A stretch of 64,000 bases of DNA from JANOYY01 sp043720395 (lineage in GTDB: Bacteria > Actinomycetota > Acidimicrobiia > Acidimicrobiales > JANYDT01). Shown piece after piece: positions 42,771 to 51,115 of this stretch; the first letter of the stretch is position 1, and each line of letters opens with the position of its first letter. The stretch spans positions 1 through 64,000 of the forward strand of contig JAYSSR010000079.1 in assembly GCA_043720395.1 (NCBI GenBank). Direction: 5' to 3'. Under the pieces are notes generated by a model. That model had not been told where the DNA came from. It did no database searches and saw nothing but the letters and a program-made list of their open reading frames with translations. The position numbers were made by a program, and so were the translations under genes.

Positions 42771-44241
42771 CGCAATCGCGGCACATTCGCGAACGCGGCC
42801 CAATGCGCTTGCGTGCGCGGACCTCGAAACCGAGCGTCGATGGAGCTACCGCGAGTTCGACGTTGCCATCGACCGCACTGCGGCATGGCTCGTCGAGCAG
42901 CTCGGCCCGGCCAGCGGTGCCCGGGTCGCGGTCCTCGCCAAGAACACCGCCGACGCCCTCGTGCTTCACTATGCGTGCATACGGTCGGGGGCGATCTACG
43001 TGCCGTTCAACTGGCGTCTCGCTCCACCCGAGATCGCCGGGCTTCTTGCCGACGCCGCCCCATCGATCCTGTTTCGCGACACCGAGTTCGCGGCCACCGA
43101 GTTCAACGGTCCGACGTTCGCCCTCACCGACCTGACCGCGCTCGCCGCGTCCGCGAGCAACGACGCTCCACCGCCCGAGGCCCGCCGCGACTTCGAGGCA
43201 CCGGTGACGCTGCTCTACACGTCGGGCACGAGCGGCACACCGAAGGGCGTCACGGTCAGCGAGTCCAACGCGTTCTTCGGGGCAACGAATTTCTCCCTCG
43301 GCAGTCAGGTCGACACCAACAGCGTGTTCCTGTGCGACATGCCGATGTTCCATACCGCGGGCCTGTACGCGGCATGCCGAGTCCCGCTCCTCGCTGGTGG
43401 TGCGGTGCTCATTTCCAAGGGGTTCGACCCACCGGTCACGCTGCGCCGCATCGCCGACCCAGCCTTGAAGATCACCCACTACTTCTGCGCCCCGCAGATG
43501 GCCCAGGTGCTCTGGAACCAGCCCGACTTCGAACCCTCGATGCTCCAGCGTCTGAAGGTGCTGGCAACCGGTGGCGCACCGAATCCATCGGCTCAGATCG
43601 AGCGGTTCGTCGACGCTGGCATTCCCATGTCCGACGGCTTCGGCATGTCCGAGACCGGGTCGAACTTCGGCATGCCCGTGATCGACCTCGACGTTGTTCG
43701 GGCCAAGGCCGGGTCGTGCGGCCTGCCGTATCTCACGATCGAGGCACGCATCGTCGACCACGATGGCAACGACGTGGCAATCGGAACGTCGGGTGAGCTG
43801 TGGCTGCGAGGCCCGAGCGTGACCACAGGCTATTGGAACCGGCCGGATCTCACCGCCGCCGCCTTCGACGATGGCTGGTTCAAGACCGGCGACGTCGCCA
43901 GGTGTGATGCCGACGGCTTCTACTTCCTCGTCGACCGTATGAAGGACATGTACATCTCGGGCGGCGAGAACGTCTACCCGGTCGAGGTTGAGGCGGTCAT
44001 CGCGGAGCTGCCCGGGGTGGCGGAATGTGCGGTGATCGGCGTCACTGATGAGCGTTGGGGCGAGGTCGGGCATGCCTACGTACTCGCTGCTGCCGGACAG
44101 TCCATCAGCGCGCAGACGATTGTTGCGCACTGTGCTTCCCGGCTCGCGAAGTTCAAGGTTCCTGCCGTGGTGTTCACAGACCGAGCGATCCCCCGCACAT
44201 CGTCGGGCAAGGTGCAGAAGCACCTGCTCCGCGGCGGCTGA
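42760..44241 (+). CDS. Acyl-CoA ligase, probable feruloyl/coumaroyl-CoA synthetase
   Basis: This 493 aa ANL ligase has the phosphate loop LLYTSGTSGTPKGV, the FGMSETGSNFG motif, the hinge region DRMKDMYISGGENVYPVEVE and the catalytic Lys in TSSGKVQKHLL. The ATG at 42760 overlaps the end of the hydratase-lyase gene, giving translational coupling and strong evidence of joint function. Its length matches actinobacterial feruloyl-CoA synthetases. It would activate hydroxycinnamic acids for the partner enzyme. Substrate assignment rests on that context. Confidence 0.82.
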   Translation: MRVDAIAAHSRTRPNALACADLETERRWSYREFDVAIDRTAAWLVEQLGPASGARVAVLAKNTADALVLHYACIRSGAIYVPFNWRLAPPEIAGLLADAAPSILFRDTEFAATEFNGPTFALTDLTALAASASNDAPPPEARRDFEAPVTLLYTSGTSGTPKGVTVSESNAFFGATNFSLGSQVDTNSVFLCDMPMFHTAGLYAACRVPLLAGGAVLISKGFDPPVTLRRIADPALKITHYFCAPQMAQVLWNQPDFEPSMLQRLKVLATGGAPNPSAQIERFVDAGIPMSDGFGMSETGSNFGMPVIDLDVVRAKAGSCGLPYLTIEARIVDHDGNDVAIGTSGELWLRGPSVTTGYWNRPDLTAAAFDDGWFKTGDVARCDADGFYFLVDRMKDMYISGGENVYPVEVEAVIAELPGVAECAVIGVTDERWGEVGHAYVLAAAGQSISAQTIVAHCASRLAKFKVPAVVFTDRAIPRTSSGKVQKHLLRGG

Positions 44242-44251
44242 CCAGCGTCTC

Positions 44252-44315
44252 AAACCACCCAATCGAACCACCCAATAGCCGATTCGGTCGATTGGGTGGT
44301 TCGATCGGGTGGTTT
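44252..44315. repeat. 64-bp AACCACCCAAT palindrome
   Basis: The left arm holds two tandem copies of aaccacccaat and the right arm two reverse copies ending ggtggttt, around a 14-nt centre. It lies 10 bp after the ligase stop and may also serve as terminator. A related element lies at 59298-59360. Confidence 0.88.
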
Positions 44316-44427
44316 CTGATCCGTCCGGCGAACTCGACGCGGCGACCGCGCGCCGAGGTGCCATTCAGTTCTGAGCGCTACCTGTCGATGACGACCACAG
44401 ACCGTTTGCACTCGGAGGAGAACCAAC

Positions 44428-45144
44428 ATGATCCCGCTCGTTCCCGCCTACATCTGGCCCACCGACGACGACGCATTCCGCCGGGCGCTCACCGGCTACA
44501 CGCCCGGCCTCGTGATCATCACCGGGGACAACTCGGGCCCTGGCACGGCACCTTCAGCCGGTCTCGCCGCACGCATCGCGTCGCTGAACGCGGCCAACTG
44601 GGCAAGGATCGGCTACGTCCGGCTCAACTACCTGCAGCGTCCCCTCATCAATATTTCAGCAGACGTAGAGCTATGGCGGACCTGGTACCCGAACGTCACC
44701 GGCATCTTCTTCGACGAGTGCGCCACGCAACTGACAGGTGCCCTCCATGCCGCACAGGCGTTGGAGTCGCTTGTCCTGGCTTACCTCGGACACTGCGTGT
44801 TCAACGCAGGTACAACCGTCGACGCCGGGTGGTTCGGTGCACTCCCGCGGTCGGTCATCGTGACGTTCGAGGGTACCGCCAGCACGTACGCGACCACTGA
44901 CGCGCAACGTCATGACCGCGCCGCTCATCTGGTCTACGCGGCGACGCAGAAGGTTGCCGTCAGCGGTGGATTCGGCGTGACTACGACCGACGGCGAACCG
45001 GGCGACGCAAACCCCTGGGACGCTGACGGAACCGCGGCACCCAACATCGCATGGAACGCCGACCGAATGGTCGATATCCGTGAGCCCACAACGACCGCGC
45101 CTGGAATCAATCCCGGCGGGGGTCGACAGCCCGCTGTGCACTGA
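44428..45144 (+). CDS. Spherulin-4-like protein
   Basis: The 238 aa protein matches the spherulation-specific family 4 pattern: LVPAYIWPTDDDAF at the start, VIITGDNSGPG, ARIGYVRLNYLQRP, and the core TGIFFDECATQ. These proteins have a TIM-barrel-like fold resembling glycoside hydrolases, and many are secreted. No signal peptide is visible, so this one appears cytosolic. An ATG with a ggagga site 8 bp upstream is clear. The C-terminus is a low-complexity TTTAPGINPGGG tail. It stands alone; the 112 bp upstream show no clear promoter. Confidence 0.78.
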   Translation: MIPLVPAYIWPTDDDAFRRALTGYTPGLVIITGDNSGPGTAPSAGLAARIASLNAANWARIGYVRLNYLQRPLINISADVELWRTWYPNVTGIFFDECATQLTGALHAAQALESLVLAYLGHCVFNAGTTVDAGWFGALPRSVIVTFEGTASTYATTDAQRHDRAAHLVYAATQKVAVSGGFGVTTTDGEPGDANPWDADGTAAPNIAWNADRMVDIREPTTTAPGINPGGGRQPAVH

Positions 45145-45205
45145 CAGCGCACGCGGACCAGGTCGGACTCGCCGGTTGACGTGCAGAAACGGCACCGTGC
45201 GCCGC

Positions 45206-45422
45206 ATGAGCCAGAACCTCCGCGACTACACCAAGGCCATCTACACACTCGATGCCGTCGTGCAGCGCGTGCCGACGGCTGCTGGGACAAGCAGTCACCT
45301 TGCGACGAGTGGAACGCCCGCCAGGTGCTCGGCCACCTGTCTTCGGGCCCGCCGTCACGGTCGCCGCGGACGCGGACGCAGTGACCCGGTTCGCCGCACT
45401 TGCGGGCCGTAACCCAATCTGA
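45206..45422 (+). pseudogene. TIGR03086/maleylpyruvate-isomerase-like remnant
   Basis: The first 23 codons read MSQNLRDYTKAIYTLDAVVQ. The frame then shifts to GCWDKQSPCDEWNARQVLGH, a mycothiol-dependent isomerase (DinB-like) N-terminus. After a further frame change the C-terminal family end FGPAVTVAADADAVTRFAAL appears with its stop. The middle of the gene (well over 100 residues) is missing. So this is an internally deleted and frameshifted gene, not a functional one. Confidence 0.7.
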
Positions 45423-45553
45423 TCGGCCATTGGGGTCGGCTGCGGTCTCACCAACAGGTCTGAACGTCGTAATCGGCGAAGGCTCGGCCCCGAGTGATGA
45501 CCGTCAGAGCCAGGGCGACTTGTACCAACAGCGTTAGGGAGTTGTCGACGTGG

Positions 45554-45679
45554 CGAGACGGTCCGCGCCGCCACCACAACGTTGGCACCCAGGCGACCAA
45601 GCTCAAGAGCTATCTGCTTCCCGATGCCACGACTGGCACCGGTCACGATTGAGGTGCGACCCGCAAGCTGCATGCTCAC
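45554..45679 (-). pseudogene. Truncated short-chain dehydrogenase 5' fragment
   Basis: Starts MSMQLAGRTSIVTGASRGIG, the SDR cofactor motif, then KQIALELGRLGANVVVAART and stops resembling an SDR. It begins 4 bp after the amidohydrolase gene and was probably the next gene in that operon before the rest was lost. The 131 bp between this and the isomerase remnant contain no further match and probably hold the deletion junction. Confidence 0.72.
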
Positions 45680-45682
45680 GCG

Positions 45683-46819
45683 TCAGTAGTCAGACTGCGG
45701 AGCGTCCGGGACGCCCGGGAAAAGCTCGGCGAACGCGCCCTGCGTGATGCGCTTCCGACTCGCCGGGTCGACGTCGTCGAACAGCTCGTGCAACGTCTTC
45801 TGCGAGTGTCCGAACGTGCCTTCGAGATGCGGGTAGTCGCTCCCCCAGATCACGTTGTTCCAACCCATCGCCGTCATTGCCTTCACCGCGGAACGGTCGT
45901 GCTGGAACGATGCGTACACGTTCTCGTAGAGGTAGTCACTCGGCAGACGGCGCAGCATCGGGCGGACCATTGAACCGTGTTGACGGTATGCCTCGTCGAG
46001 CCGATCCGCGATGAACGGACCCCACGTTGCGCCGCCTTCGGACACCATGACTTTCACGTTCGGGTAGCGATCGAAGACACCACCCGCGATCATCTTCGTG
46101 ACGGCACGCTGGCCGCCGTAGGTCGTCTCGACGTAATTCATGAGCGCGCCGCCCGCACCACGGAAGTAGCCGCCGGTGTGCTGGTCGGCCTCCCACGGCT
46201 CGGTACCGATATGGAACGCGACCACCATGCCGGTGTCCTGGCATGCGGCCCACGCCGGGTCCCACACCGCAGAGTTGAAGTTGTCGACGCCGCTCGGTGG
46301 CGACACCGCGAAGAAGCCCGCCTTGAACCCAAGAGCTGAAGTACGACGGATCTCGGCCGCCGCGTCGAGTGGGTCGAGCAGCGGGATCGACGCTGCGCAG
46401 ATGTAGCGAGGCGAGACCGCCTGGTACGTGATCGACCAGTTGTTGATTGCTTCCGAGCCCGCCTTGAGCAGCTTCGGGTCGCGGATCGACGAGCTCCAGA
46501 TGCCGATCGACGGATAGATCAACTCCGCCCAGATCCCTTCATCGTCAAGGTCCTTGAGACGGAGGTGCGGATCGTTCGAGCCGGGTGCGCGCTCCAAGAC
46601 GGTCTTGCCGTTCTCATCGGTGAGACCGCGAGCACCGCCGCTCTGCGGCATGCGTCGGCGGAACTCCTGCCCGTCGACGTGGATGGTCTCGTACGACCCA
46701 TCCTCGTCCTTGACGCTGCGCGGCATGCGAGCGGCGAGGTCAGCGGGGAGGCTGCTCGTGAAGAGATCGTCCGGTTCGATGAGGTGTGAGTCGCCGGAGT
46801 TTGCCCAGATCTTGCCCAT
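45683..46819 (-). CDS. Amidohydrolase-2 family protein
   Basis: The 378 aa metal-dependent TIM-barrel protein has SGDSHLIEPDDLF (metal-binding Asp/His region), VVAFHIGTEPWEAD, VKVMVSEGGATW and the terminal NVIWGSDYPHLEG with the catalytic Asp. Related enzymes hydrolyse or decarboxylate aromatic or ring-derived acids. It is followed on the same strand by the truncated SDR. Upstream lie a tandem CATTTCCGTA region and the DUF35/thiolase pair. Substrate unknown. Confidence 0.85.
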   Translation of the reverse strand: MGKIWANSGDSHLIEPDDLFTSSLPADLAARMPRSVKDEDGSYETIHVDGQEFRRRMPQSGGARGLTDENGKTVLERAPGSNDPHLRLKDLDDEGIWAELIYPSIGIWSSSIRDPKLLKAGSEAINNWSITYQAVSPRYICAASIPLLDPLDAAAEIRRTSALGFKAGFFAVSPPSGVDNFNSAVWDPAWAACQDTGMVVAFHIGTEPWEADQHTGGYFRGAGGALMNYVETTYGGQRAVTKMIAGGVFDRYPNVKVMVSEGGATWGPFIADRLDEAYRQHGSMVRPMLRRLPSDYLYENVYASFQHDRSAVKAMTAMGWNNVIWGSDYPHLEGTFGHSQKTLHELFDDVDPASRKRITQGAFAELFPGVPDAPQSDY

Positions 46820-46840
46820 GGTGTTCGGCCCTTCTCGTAG

Positions 46841-46905
46841 GTGTGCTTACGGAAATGCTGTGTGTGCTTACGGAAATGCTACGTGTACGGAAATGAGTTG
46901 CTACG
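46841..46905. repeat. Tandem TACGGAAATG repeats
   Basis: Three copies of tacggaaatg (CATTTCCGTA on the minus strand) lie in the 98-bp gap upstream of the amidohydrolase gene; the first two are in identical 19-21 bp repeat units (gtgcttacggaaatgct). They could be regulator sites. The nearby TetR gene is one candidate binder. Positions are approximate. Confidence 0.55.
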
Positions 46906-46917
46906 TGTACAGATGAA

Positions 46918-47379
46918 TCAGCGCACCGGCCGGAACCGCGGTACCGACATGTTCGACGCGCTCTCGGCGATGTGCTCGAACACGACCTCGACCTTGTCGC
47001 CGATGCGGACGGCGTCGACGTCGCAGTCGATGATGTTCACGACCATCCGTGCGCCGGAGCCCTGCGTCCCGTCCAGCTCGACGACGCCCCCGATATACGG
47101 GACGGCAGGTGCCAGGCCGGGCGAAAGCGCGTGACGGACGATCGTGAACGAGTACACCGTGCCCGTGCCTGGAAGCTCCGTCCAGTCGTATGCGCGGCTC
47201 TGACACTCGAAGCAGAACGGCGTCGGCGGGATGCGGAACGTTCCGCATTTCGTACATTTCGGCGCGACGAGCCGGTTCTCGCGTGCAGCGTCCCAGAACG
47301 GCTGGGTGGAGTCGTCGGCGAACGTCTCGGTGAGAACGGCGGGGAACACACCAGGAGTCGTGGAGCGCATCGTGCTCAT
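46918..47379 (-). CDS. DUF35 zinc-ribbon/OB-fold acyl-CoA-associated protein
   Basis: The 153 aa protein has a rubredoxin-like zinc ribbon (CTKCGTFRIPPTPFCFEC, residues about 42-59) and an OB-fold with GTGTVYSFTIVRHALSP and VDAVRIGDKVEVVFE. DUF35 proteins bind thiolase-like partners and complete their acyl-CoA site, as in steroid side-chain retro-aldolases. Its start overlaps the stop of the thiolase-like gene by 4 bp, the expected partner arrangement. Confidence 0.88.
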   Translation of the reverse strand: MSTMRSTTPGVFPAVLTETFADDSTQPFWDAARENRLVAPKCTKCGTFRIPPTPFCFECQSRAYDWTELPGTGTVYSFTIVRHALSPGLAPAVPYIGGVVELDGTQGSGARMVVNIIDCDVDAVRIGDKVEVVFEHIAESASNMSVPRFRPVR

Positions 47380-48608
47380 GCCGCGACCGACTTGGAAAGG
47401 AGGGTGCCGCTGACAGGGAGGCTCGCTGGGCCTCCCGTGACGAGCGCAATTTCCGCACCCTCAACCTGGTTGATGGCCGTGCCGCGGATCTGCTCCACGG
47501 CCTCTTTCACGTGCGTCATGCCGATGATGTAGGCCTCGGAAAGGTTGCCGCCGTGGGTGTTCACGGGGATGGAGCCGGTGCTGTAGCGGATGTTGCCCTC
47601 GGCCACGAACGGCCCACCCTCACCGATCGGACAGAAGCCGTAGTCCTCCAGCTGCATGATGACCATCGGCGAGAAGTGGTCATAGAGCAGGGCCACGTCG
47701 ACGTCAGCCGCTGTCACGCCAGCCATCTCGTACAGACGCTTGGCGACCGGGCGGTGACCCGATGAGGCGAACTCGTCGTCGGGCGCCTGGAAGTACTTGA
47801 AGATAGCCGGACCCCAGCGTCCCGTGCCGCCATGCGCACTGGCCATGATGTACACCGGCGGCTGCTTCAGGTCCTTCGCCCGATCCGCGGAAACGGTGAT
47901 CACGGCAACTGCGCCGTCGGTTTCGAGCGTGTAGTCGAACAGGCACAGCGGGTCGGAGATCATCCGGGCGTTGAAGTAGTCGTCGAGTGTGAGCGGCGTA
48001 TTGCGGATTGCGGTCTTCGGGCGGTTCAGCGCGTTCTCGCGCTGCGAGATGGCAACCTCGGCGAAGTGCTCGCGCTTGGTCCCATAGAGGTGCATGTGGC
48101 GCTGCGCGAGCACCGAGAACGAATGGCCCGGCGAAAGCAGACCCGAGTTCGCGGTGAAGGCCGCATTCGGGCTGATCCCGTTGCCGCCGTAGGGGCTCGA
48201 TGACTCGCTCATGGTGGCGTACGCGAGCAGGCCGCCGACCTCGGACCCGCCAAGTCGCTTGTTGAGCTGCTGCAACGTCATGAGCGTGACACAGCAGGTG
48301 GCCATCCCCCCGTGGATCGCCGCTGCGGCGAGGCCGAGAGCACCTGCGCACCCACCGCCGCCCGAGGTCGTGGTCGCGGCGAAGCGGACCTCGGGGACGC
48401 CCAGCACCGACGCCACCTCCGCGGGGTCGCAGGAGTTCGAATAGATCGCGAAGCCGTCGAGGTCCTGCACCGTGAGGCCGGCGTCGTCGAGCGCGCTCAG
48501 GATCGCCGTGCACGCCATCGACAATTCGGTCTCCGGATAGGACTGCCCACGCTTCCAGTAGGGCGTGGCACCGACGCCGACGATCGCGGCCTGGTCTTTT
48601 ATGCTCAT
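47376..48608 (-). CDS. Thiolase-superfamily lipid-transfer protein (Ltp2-like)
   Basis: The 410 aa thiolase-fold protein starts MSIKDQAAIVGVGATPYWKR. It lacks the thiolase nucleophilic Cys motif in its standard form (the region reads ATTTSGGGGCAGALGLAA) and carries LLYDHFSPMVIMQLEDYGF and VNTHGGNLSEAYIIGMTH. The tyrosine/histidine-rich loop resembles Ltp2 aldolases that, with a DUF35 partner, cleave the steroid side chain as a retro-aldol. The coupled DUF35 gene supports this. Steroid substrate is not proven, and no other steroid genes are seen nearby. Confidence 0.82.
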   Translation of the reverse strand: MSIKDQAAIVGVGATPYWKRGQSYPETELSMACTAILSALDDAGLTVQDLDGFAIYSNSCDPAEVASVLGVPEVRFAATTTSGGGGCAGALGLAAAAIHGGMATCCVTLMTLQQLNKRLGGSEVGGLLAYATMSESSSPYGGNGISPNAAFTANSGLLSPGHSFSVLAQRHMHLYGTKREHFAEVAISQRENALNRPKTAIRNTPLTLDDYFNARMISDPLCLFDYTLETDGAVAVITVSADRAKDLKQPPVYIMASAHGGTGRWGPAIFKYFQAPDDEFASSGHRPVAKRLYEMAGVTAADVDVALLYDHFSPMVIMQLEDYGFCPIGEGGPFVAEGNIRYSTGSIPVNTHGGNLSEAYIIGMTHVKEAVEQIRGTAINQVEGAEIALVTGGPASLPVSGTLLSKSVAA

Positions 48609-48649
48609 CGATGACGCTCGGGGAAAGTCACTCATTGAAAATGGCATTT

Positions 48650-49318
48650 TCAGTCGGAATTGTCAAGTGTCGGCGCTTCCTGGGCGACCGGGAGCGTGAA
48701 CGCCCGGAGGAACAGTCGCACCGTGTGGTCACGAGCCTCCGCCCAGGTCGGCCCGGGCTCACCGGCCATTCGCGCCGCCATCAGTCGATGCACGACGCTG
48801 GCCACAGCCCGCGCGTCCTCGACGGGCTCGGTTCTCGGAAAGACACCGGACCGCTGTCCCTCTTGGAGGATGCCAATCAGAACGGAGGCGTTCGCCGCTT
48901 CCCCTTCGTTGCGGGCCGCCGCGATACCCGCTGCGCTCAAGGCTTCCGCCGACGACAGCACGCGCCCCTGCGCCGCCCGCTTCGGGCTGTAGGCAACAGC
49001 AAGCAGACCATCGACCCACGCCGTCAGTGCCTCGATCGGACCCCCGGCCGACGCGGCTGCGGTGGCCAATTCGACCGCGACACGCTCACTTGCCGTTCGG
49101 TACATCGAGGCGATCAGCTCGTCCTTCGAGCGGAAGTGCCGATAGAACGCGCGCGTGGAGAGGCCCGCCTCGTCGAGAATGTCCTGCACCGACGATGCCC
49201 GCCCGGAAGGACCGCCGATCACGCGGTACGCCGCCTTCACGATCGCCCGCTCCTCCGCCGCATGCTTTGCCTGCTTCGTCGCCGAAACCGTGGGCCGGTC
49301 GTCATTCATCGCAGGCAT
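48650..49318 (-). CDS. TetR-family regulator
   Basis: The 222 aa TetR protein has the HTH region AIVKAAYRVIGGPSGRASSV, DILDEAGLSTRAFYRHFRSKDEL at about residues 45-70, then a helical ligand domain. It lies 41 bp upstream of the Ltp2-like/DUF35 genes on the same strand, so it may head or control that cluster. The ATG at 49318 has GAGGT upstream; a second ATG three codons later is possible. Confidence 0.85.
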   Translation of the reverse strand: MPAMNDDRPTVSATKQAKHAAEERAIVKAAYRVIGGPSGRASSVQDILDEAGLSTRAFYRHFRSKDELIASMYRTASERVAVELATAAASAGGPIEALTAWVDGLLAVAYSPKRAAQGRVLSSAEALSAAGIAAARNEGEAANASVLIGILQEGQRSGVFPRTEPVEDARAVASVVHRLMAARMAGEPGPTWAEARDHTVRLFLRAFTLPVAQEAPTLDNSD

Positions 49319-49380
49319 CTTTTCACGGCACCTCACAACGTCCTCGGCACCTGATCGATCTCCTTCGACAGCAAGTCACC

Positions 49381-49464
49381 GTGGCGGTGTCACGCGCGCT
49401 GGCCAAAGTCGTTTGCGCACGCTGCGTGGATGACTTTCGCCTGCGCCAACGACACCGCCGCCAC
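49381..49464. repeat. 84-bp palindrome upstream of the hydrolase gene
   Basis: Outer arms gtggcggtgtc and gacaccgccgccac, inner aaagtc/gactttc pair around gcgcacgctgcg. It shares ggatgactttcg, gcgc and acgacacc blocks with the element at 50380-50453. The two bracket the alpha/beta hydrolase gene. Confidence 0.78.
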
Positions 49465-49542
49465 CTGGACCTCGACAGAATTTCGGCGTTGATCTCCCTT
49501 CATGATCTGGAGTCCAAGCGCAGGCGTGGGAACCTTGCGGCC

Positions 49543-50343
49543 ATGACCGACCCTGCCCGCTCGATCTGCTCGCGCGTGATGGTGGACTCCAGCACGTTGG
49601 AGGTCGTCCGGATCGACCCGACTCTGCCAAGCGGAAGCACGGTGCTGGTGTTCCTGCACGAGGGACTCGGCTGCGTTGAGCTGTGGCGGGGCTTCCCGGC
49701 TCGCGTCGTGGAGGCGACCGGTCTCGCCGCGATCGTGTACTCGCGCGCCGGGTACGGTCGATCGTCGACGATCGACCGTCCGCGTCCGGTGGAGTACATG
49801 CACCATGAGGCGCTGGCGGTGTTACCGAGGCTCCTCGACGAGCTCGGTGTCGACGACGCATTGCTGATCGGGCACAGCGACGGCGCCTCCATCGCCTTGC
49901 TGCAGGCGGCAGCCCAGGGCACACGGGTTCGTGGACTAGCGCTCATCGCGCCGCATGTGTTCGTGGAGCCGATCTCGCTGACCGGCGTCGCCGCCGCACG
50001 CGAAGCCGCACTCCAAACGGACCTCCTCACGCGTCTCGGCCGCTATCACGACGACGTCGACGCGGCATTTTGGGGTTGGAACGACGTGTGGCTCGATCCC
50101 GCGTTCGCGACGTGGGACATCCGCGGATGCCTGACGGCTATTTCGGCCCCCGTGCTGGTGATTCAGGGCGAGGATGACGACTACGGAACGTCCGCACAGG
50201 TCGACGCCATCGTGTCCGACCGGCCCGAACGCCGAGCGGTTCTCCTGCCCAACTGCGGACACTCCCCCGTCCGCGACCACGCGGACGCGACCGTCGCGCT
50301 GGTCGCAGAATTCGTCGCGACCGTGACAACCGTGGCGGGCTAA
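49543..50343 (+). CDS. Alpha/beta hydrolase
   Basis: The 266 aa hydrolase has the oxyanion segment VFLHEGLGCVELWRGFP, the nucleophile elbow GHSDGAS (Ser at about residue 111), the acid in VIQGEDDDYG and the catalytic His in LPNCGHSPVRDH. The triad is therefore complete. Substrate is not evident; relatives include esterases and dienelactone-type hydrolases. The ATG at 49543 is used. The gene is a single unit lying between two related palindromes. Confidence 0.86.
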   Translation: MTDPARSICSRVMVDSSTLEVVRIDPTLPSGSTVLVFLHEGLGCVELWRGFPARVVEATGLAAIVYSRAGYGRSSTIDRPRPVEYMHHEALAVLPRLLDELGVDDALLIGHSDGASIALLQAAAQGTRVRGLALIAPHVFVEPISLTGVAAAREAALQTDLLTRLGRYHDDVDAAFWGWNDVWLDPAFATWDIRGCLTAISAPVLVIQGEDDDYGTSAQVDAIVSDRPERRAVLLPNCGHSPVRDHADATVALVAEFVATVTTVAG

Positions 50344-50379
50344 GCGGACGGAGCGGTGCCAAAACGCACGACCGAGACC

Positions 50380-50453
50380 GGCGGTGTCGTCCGCGCCGAC
50401 GAGTGTCGGGCGCGCAGCGTGCGCGGATGACTTTCGTCAGCGCGGACGACACC
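50380..50453. repeat. 74-bp palindrome downstream of the hydrolase gene
   Basis: Perfect 14-bp arms (ggtgtcgtccgcgc and its complement) enclose gcgcagcgtgcgcggatgac-like core sequence. Shares several blocks with the element at 49381-49464. Confidence 0.82.
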
Positions 50454-50481
50454 TTCACCGATCGGCAACCGACTTGTTCGA

Positions 50482-51039
50482 TCAGACGAGCGCCGTGGCG
50501 GGCAGCGTCAAGAGACCACCCGCCGCGAGTTCCGCAACCGCCGGAACAGGATTGGGATCGAGGAAAAGCTCGTCGTTGGAGGGATCGAACGCACGACCCG
50601 TACCGTCGTGTACCCAGTACGACGCTTCAAGCGCGATGCCGTTCGGGTCGGTGAAGTACACCGACTTCATGACGCCATGATCGACAAGTTCGGTGACCTC
50701 CGAGCCCGCGGCGCGAATGCGCGTCTGGAGAGCGAAAAGTGCTTGCTCGTCGGGGACGTTGAACGAGATGTGGTCGAGCTGCACCGGATAGGGCGCGCCG
50801 GAGCCTGCGCCCTTTTGAAACGTCTGCGCGCCTACTATCTCGAAAAACGCGACCGTGTTCTGCGGAGCAATCTCGAAGAAGTAGTGCCGCATGGGGCCGG
50901 CCATGAGCGTCGTGACGAGGGGCATGCCGAGCACGCCGACGTAGAAGCGCACCGTGGCGTCCATGTCGGGGGTGACGAGCGCGAGGTGATTGACGCCGCT
51001 CCATCGCGGGGCGGCCGGAAGATCGGCGGAGGTGTCCAT
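50482..51039 (-). CDS. VOC-family metalloenzyme-like protein
   Basis: The 185 aa vicinal-oxygen-chelate protein has the two beta-alpha-beta modules: NHLALVTPDMDATVRFYVGVLG (metal His) and LDHISFNVPDE (second His), ending with DPNGIALEASYW (metal Glu). Candidates include ring-cleavage dioxygenase or glyoxalase-like activity. The ATG at 51039 is preferred because a GAGG site lies 9 bp upstream. It is convergent with the hydrolase gene. Confidence 0.84.
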   Translation of the reverse strand: MDTSADLPAAPRWSGVNHLALVTPDMDATVRFYVGVLGMPLVTTLMAGPMRHYFFEIAPQNTVAFFEIVGAQTFQKGAGSGAPYPVQLDHISFNVPDEQALFALQTRIRAAGSEVTELVDHGVMKSVYFTDPNGIALEASYWVHDGTGRAFDPSNDELFLDPNPVPAVAELAAGGLLTLPATALV

Positions 51040-51115
51040 GCGAACCATCCTCGCGCTCTGCCGGGGCTACGTGGCTCAGCCAGACCCGGTCAGCGCTGGC
51101 ATTCAGCTCTGCCAG

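Noticed and set aside
47376..48608. Ordinary biosynthetic thiolase
   Set aside because: The standard nucleophilic Cys motif is absent and the YDHF loop plus DUF35 partner fit Ltp2-like aldolases better.
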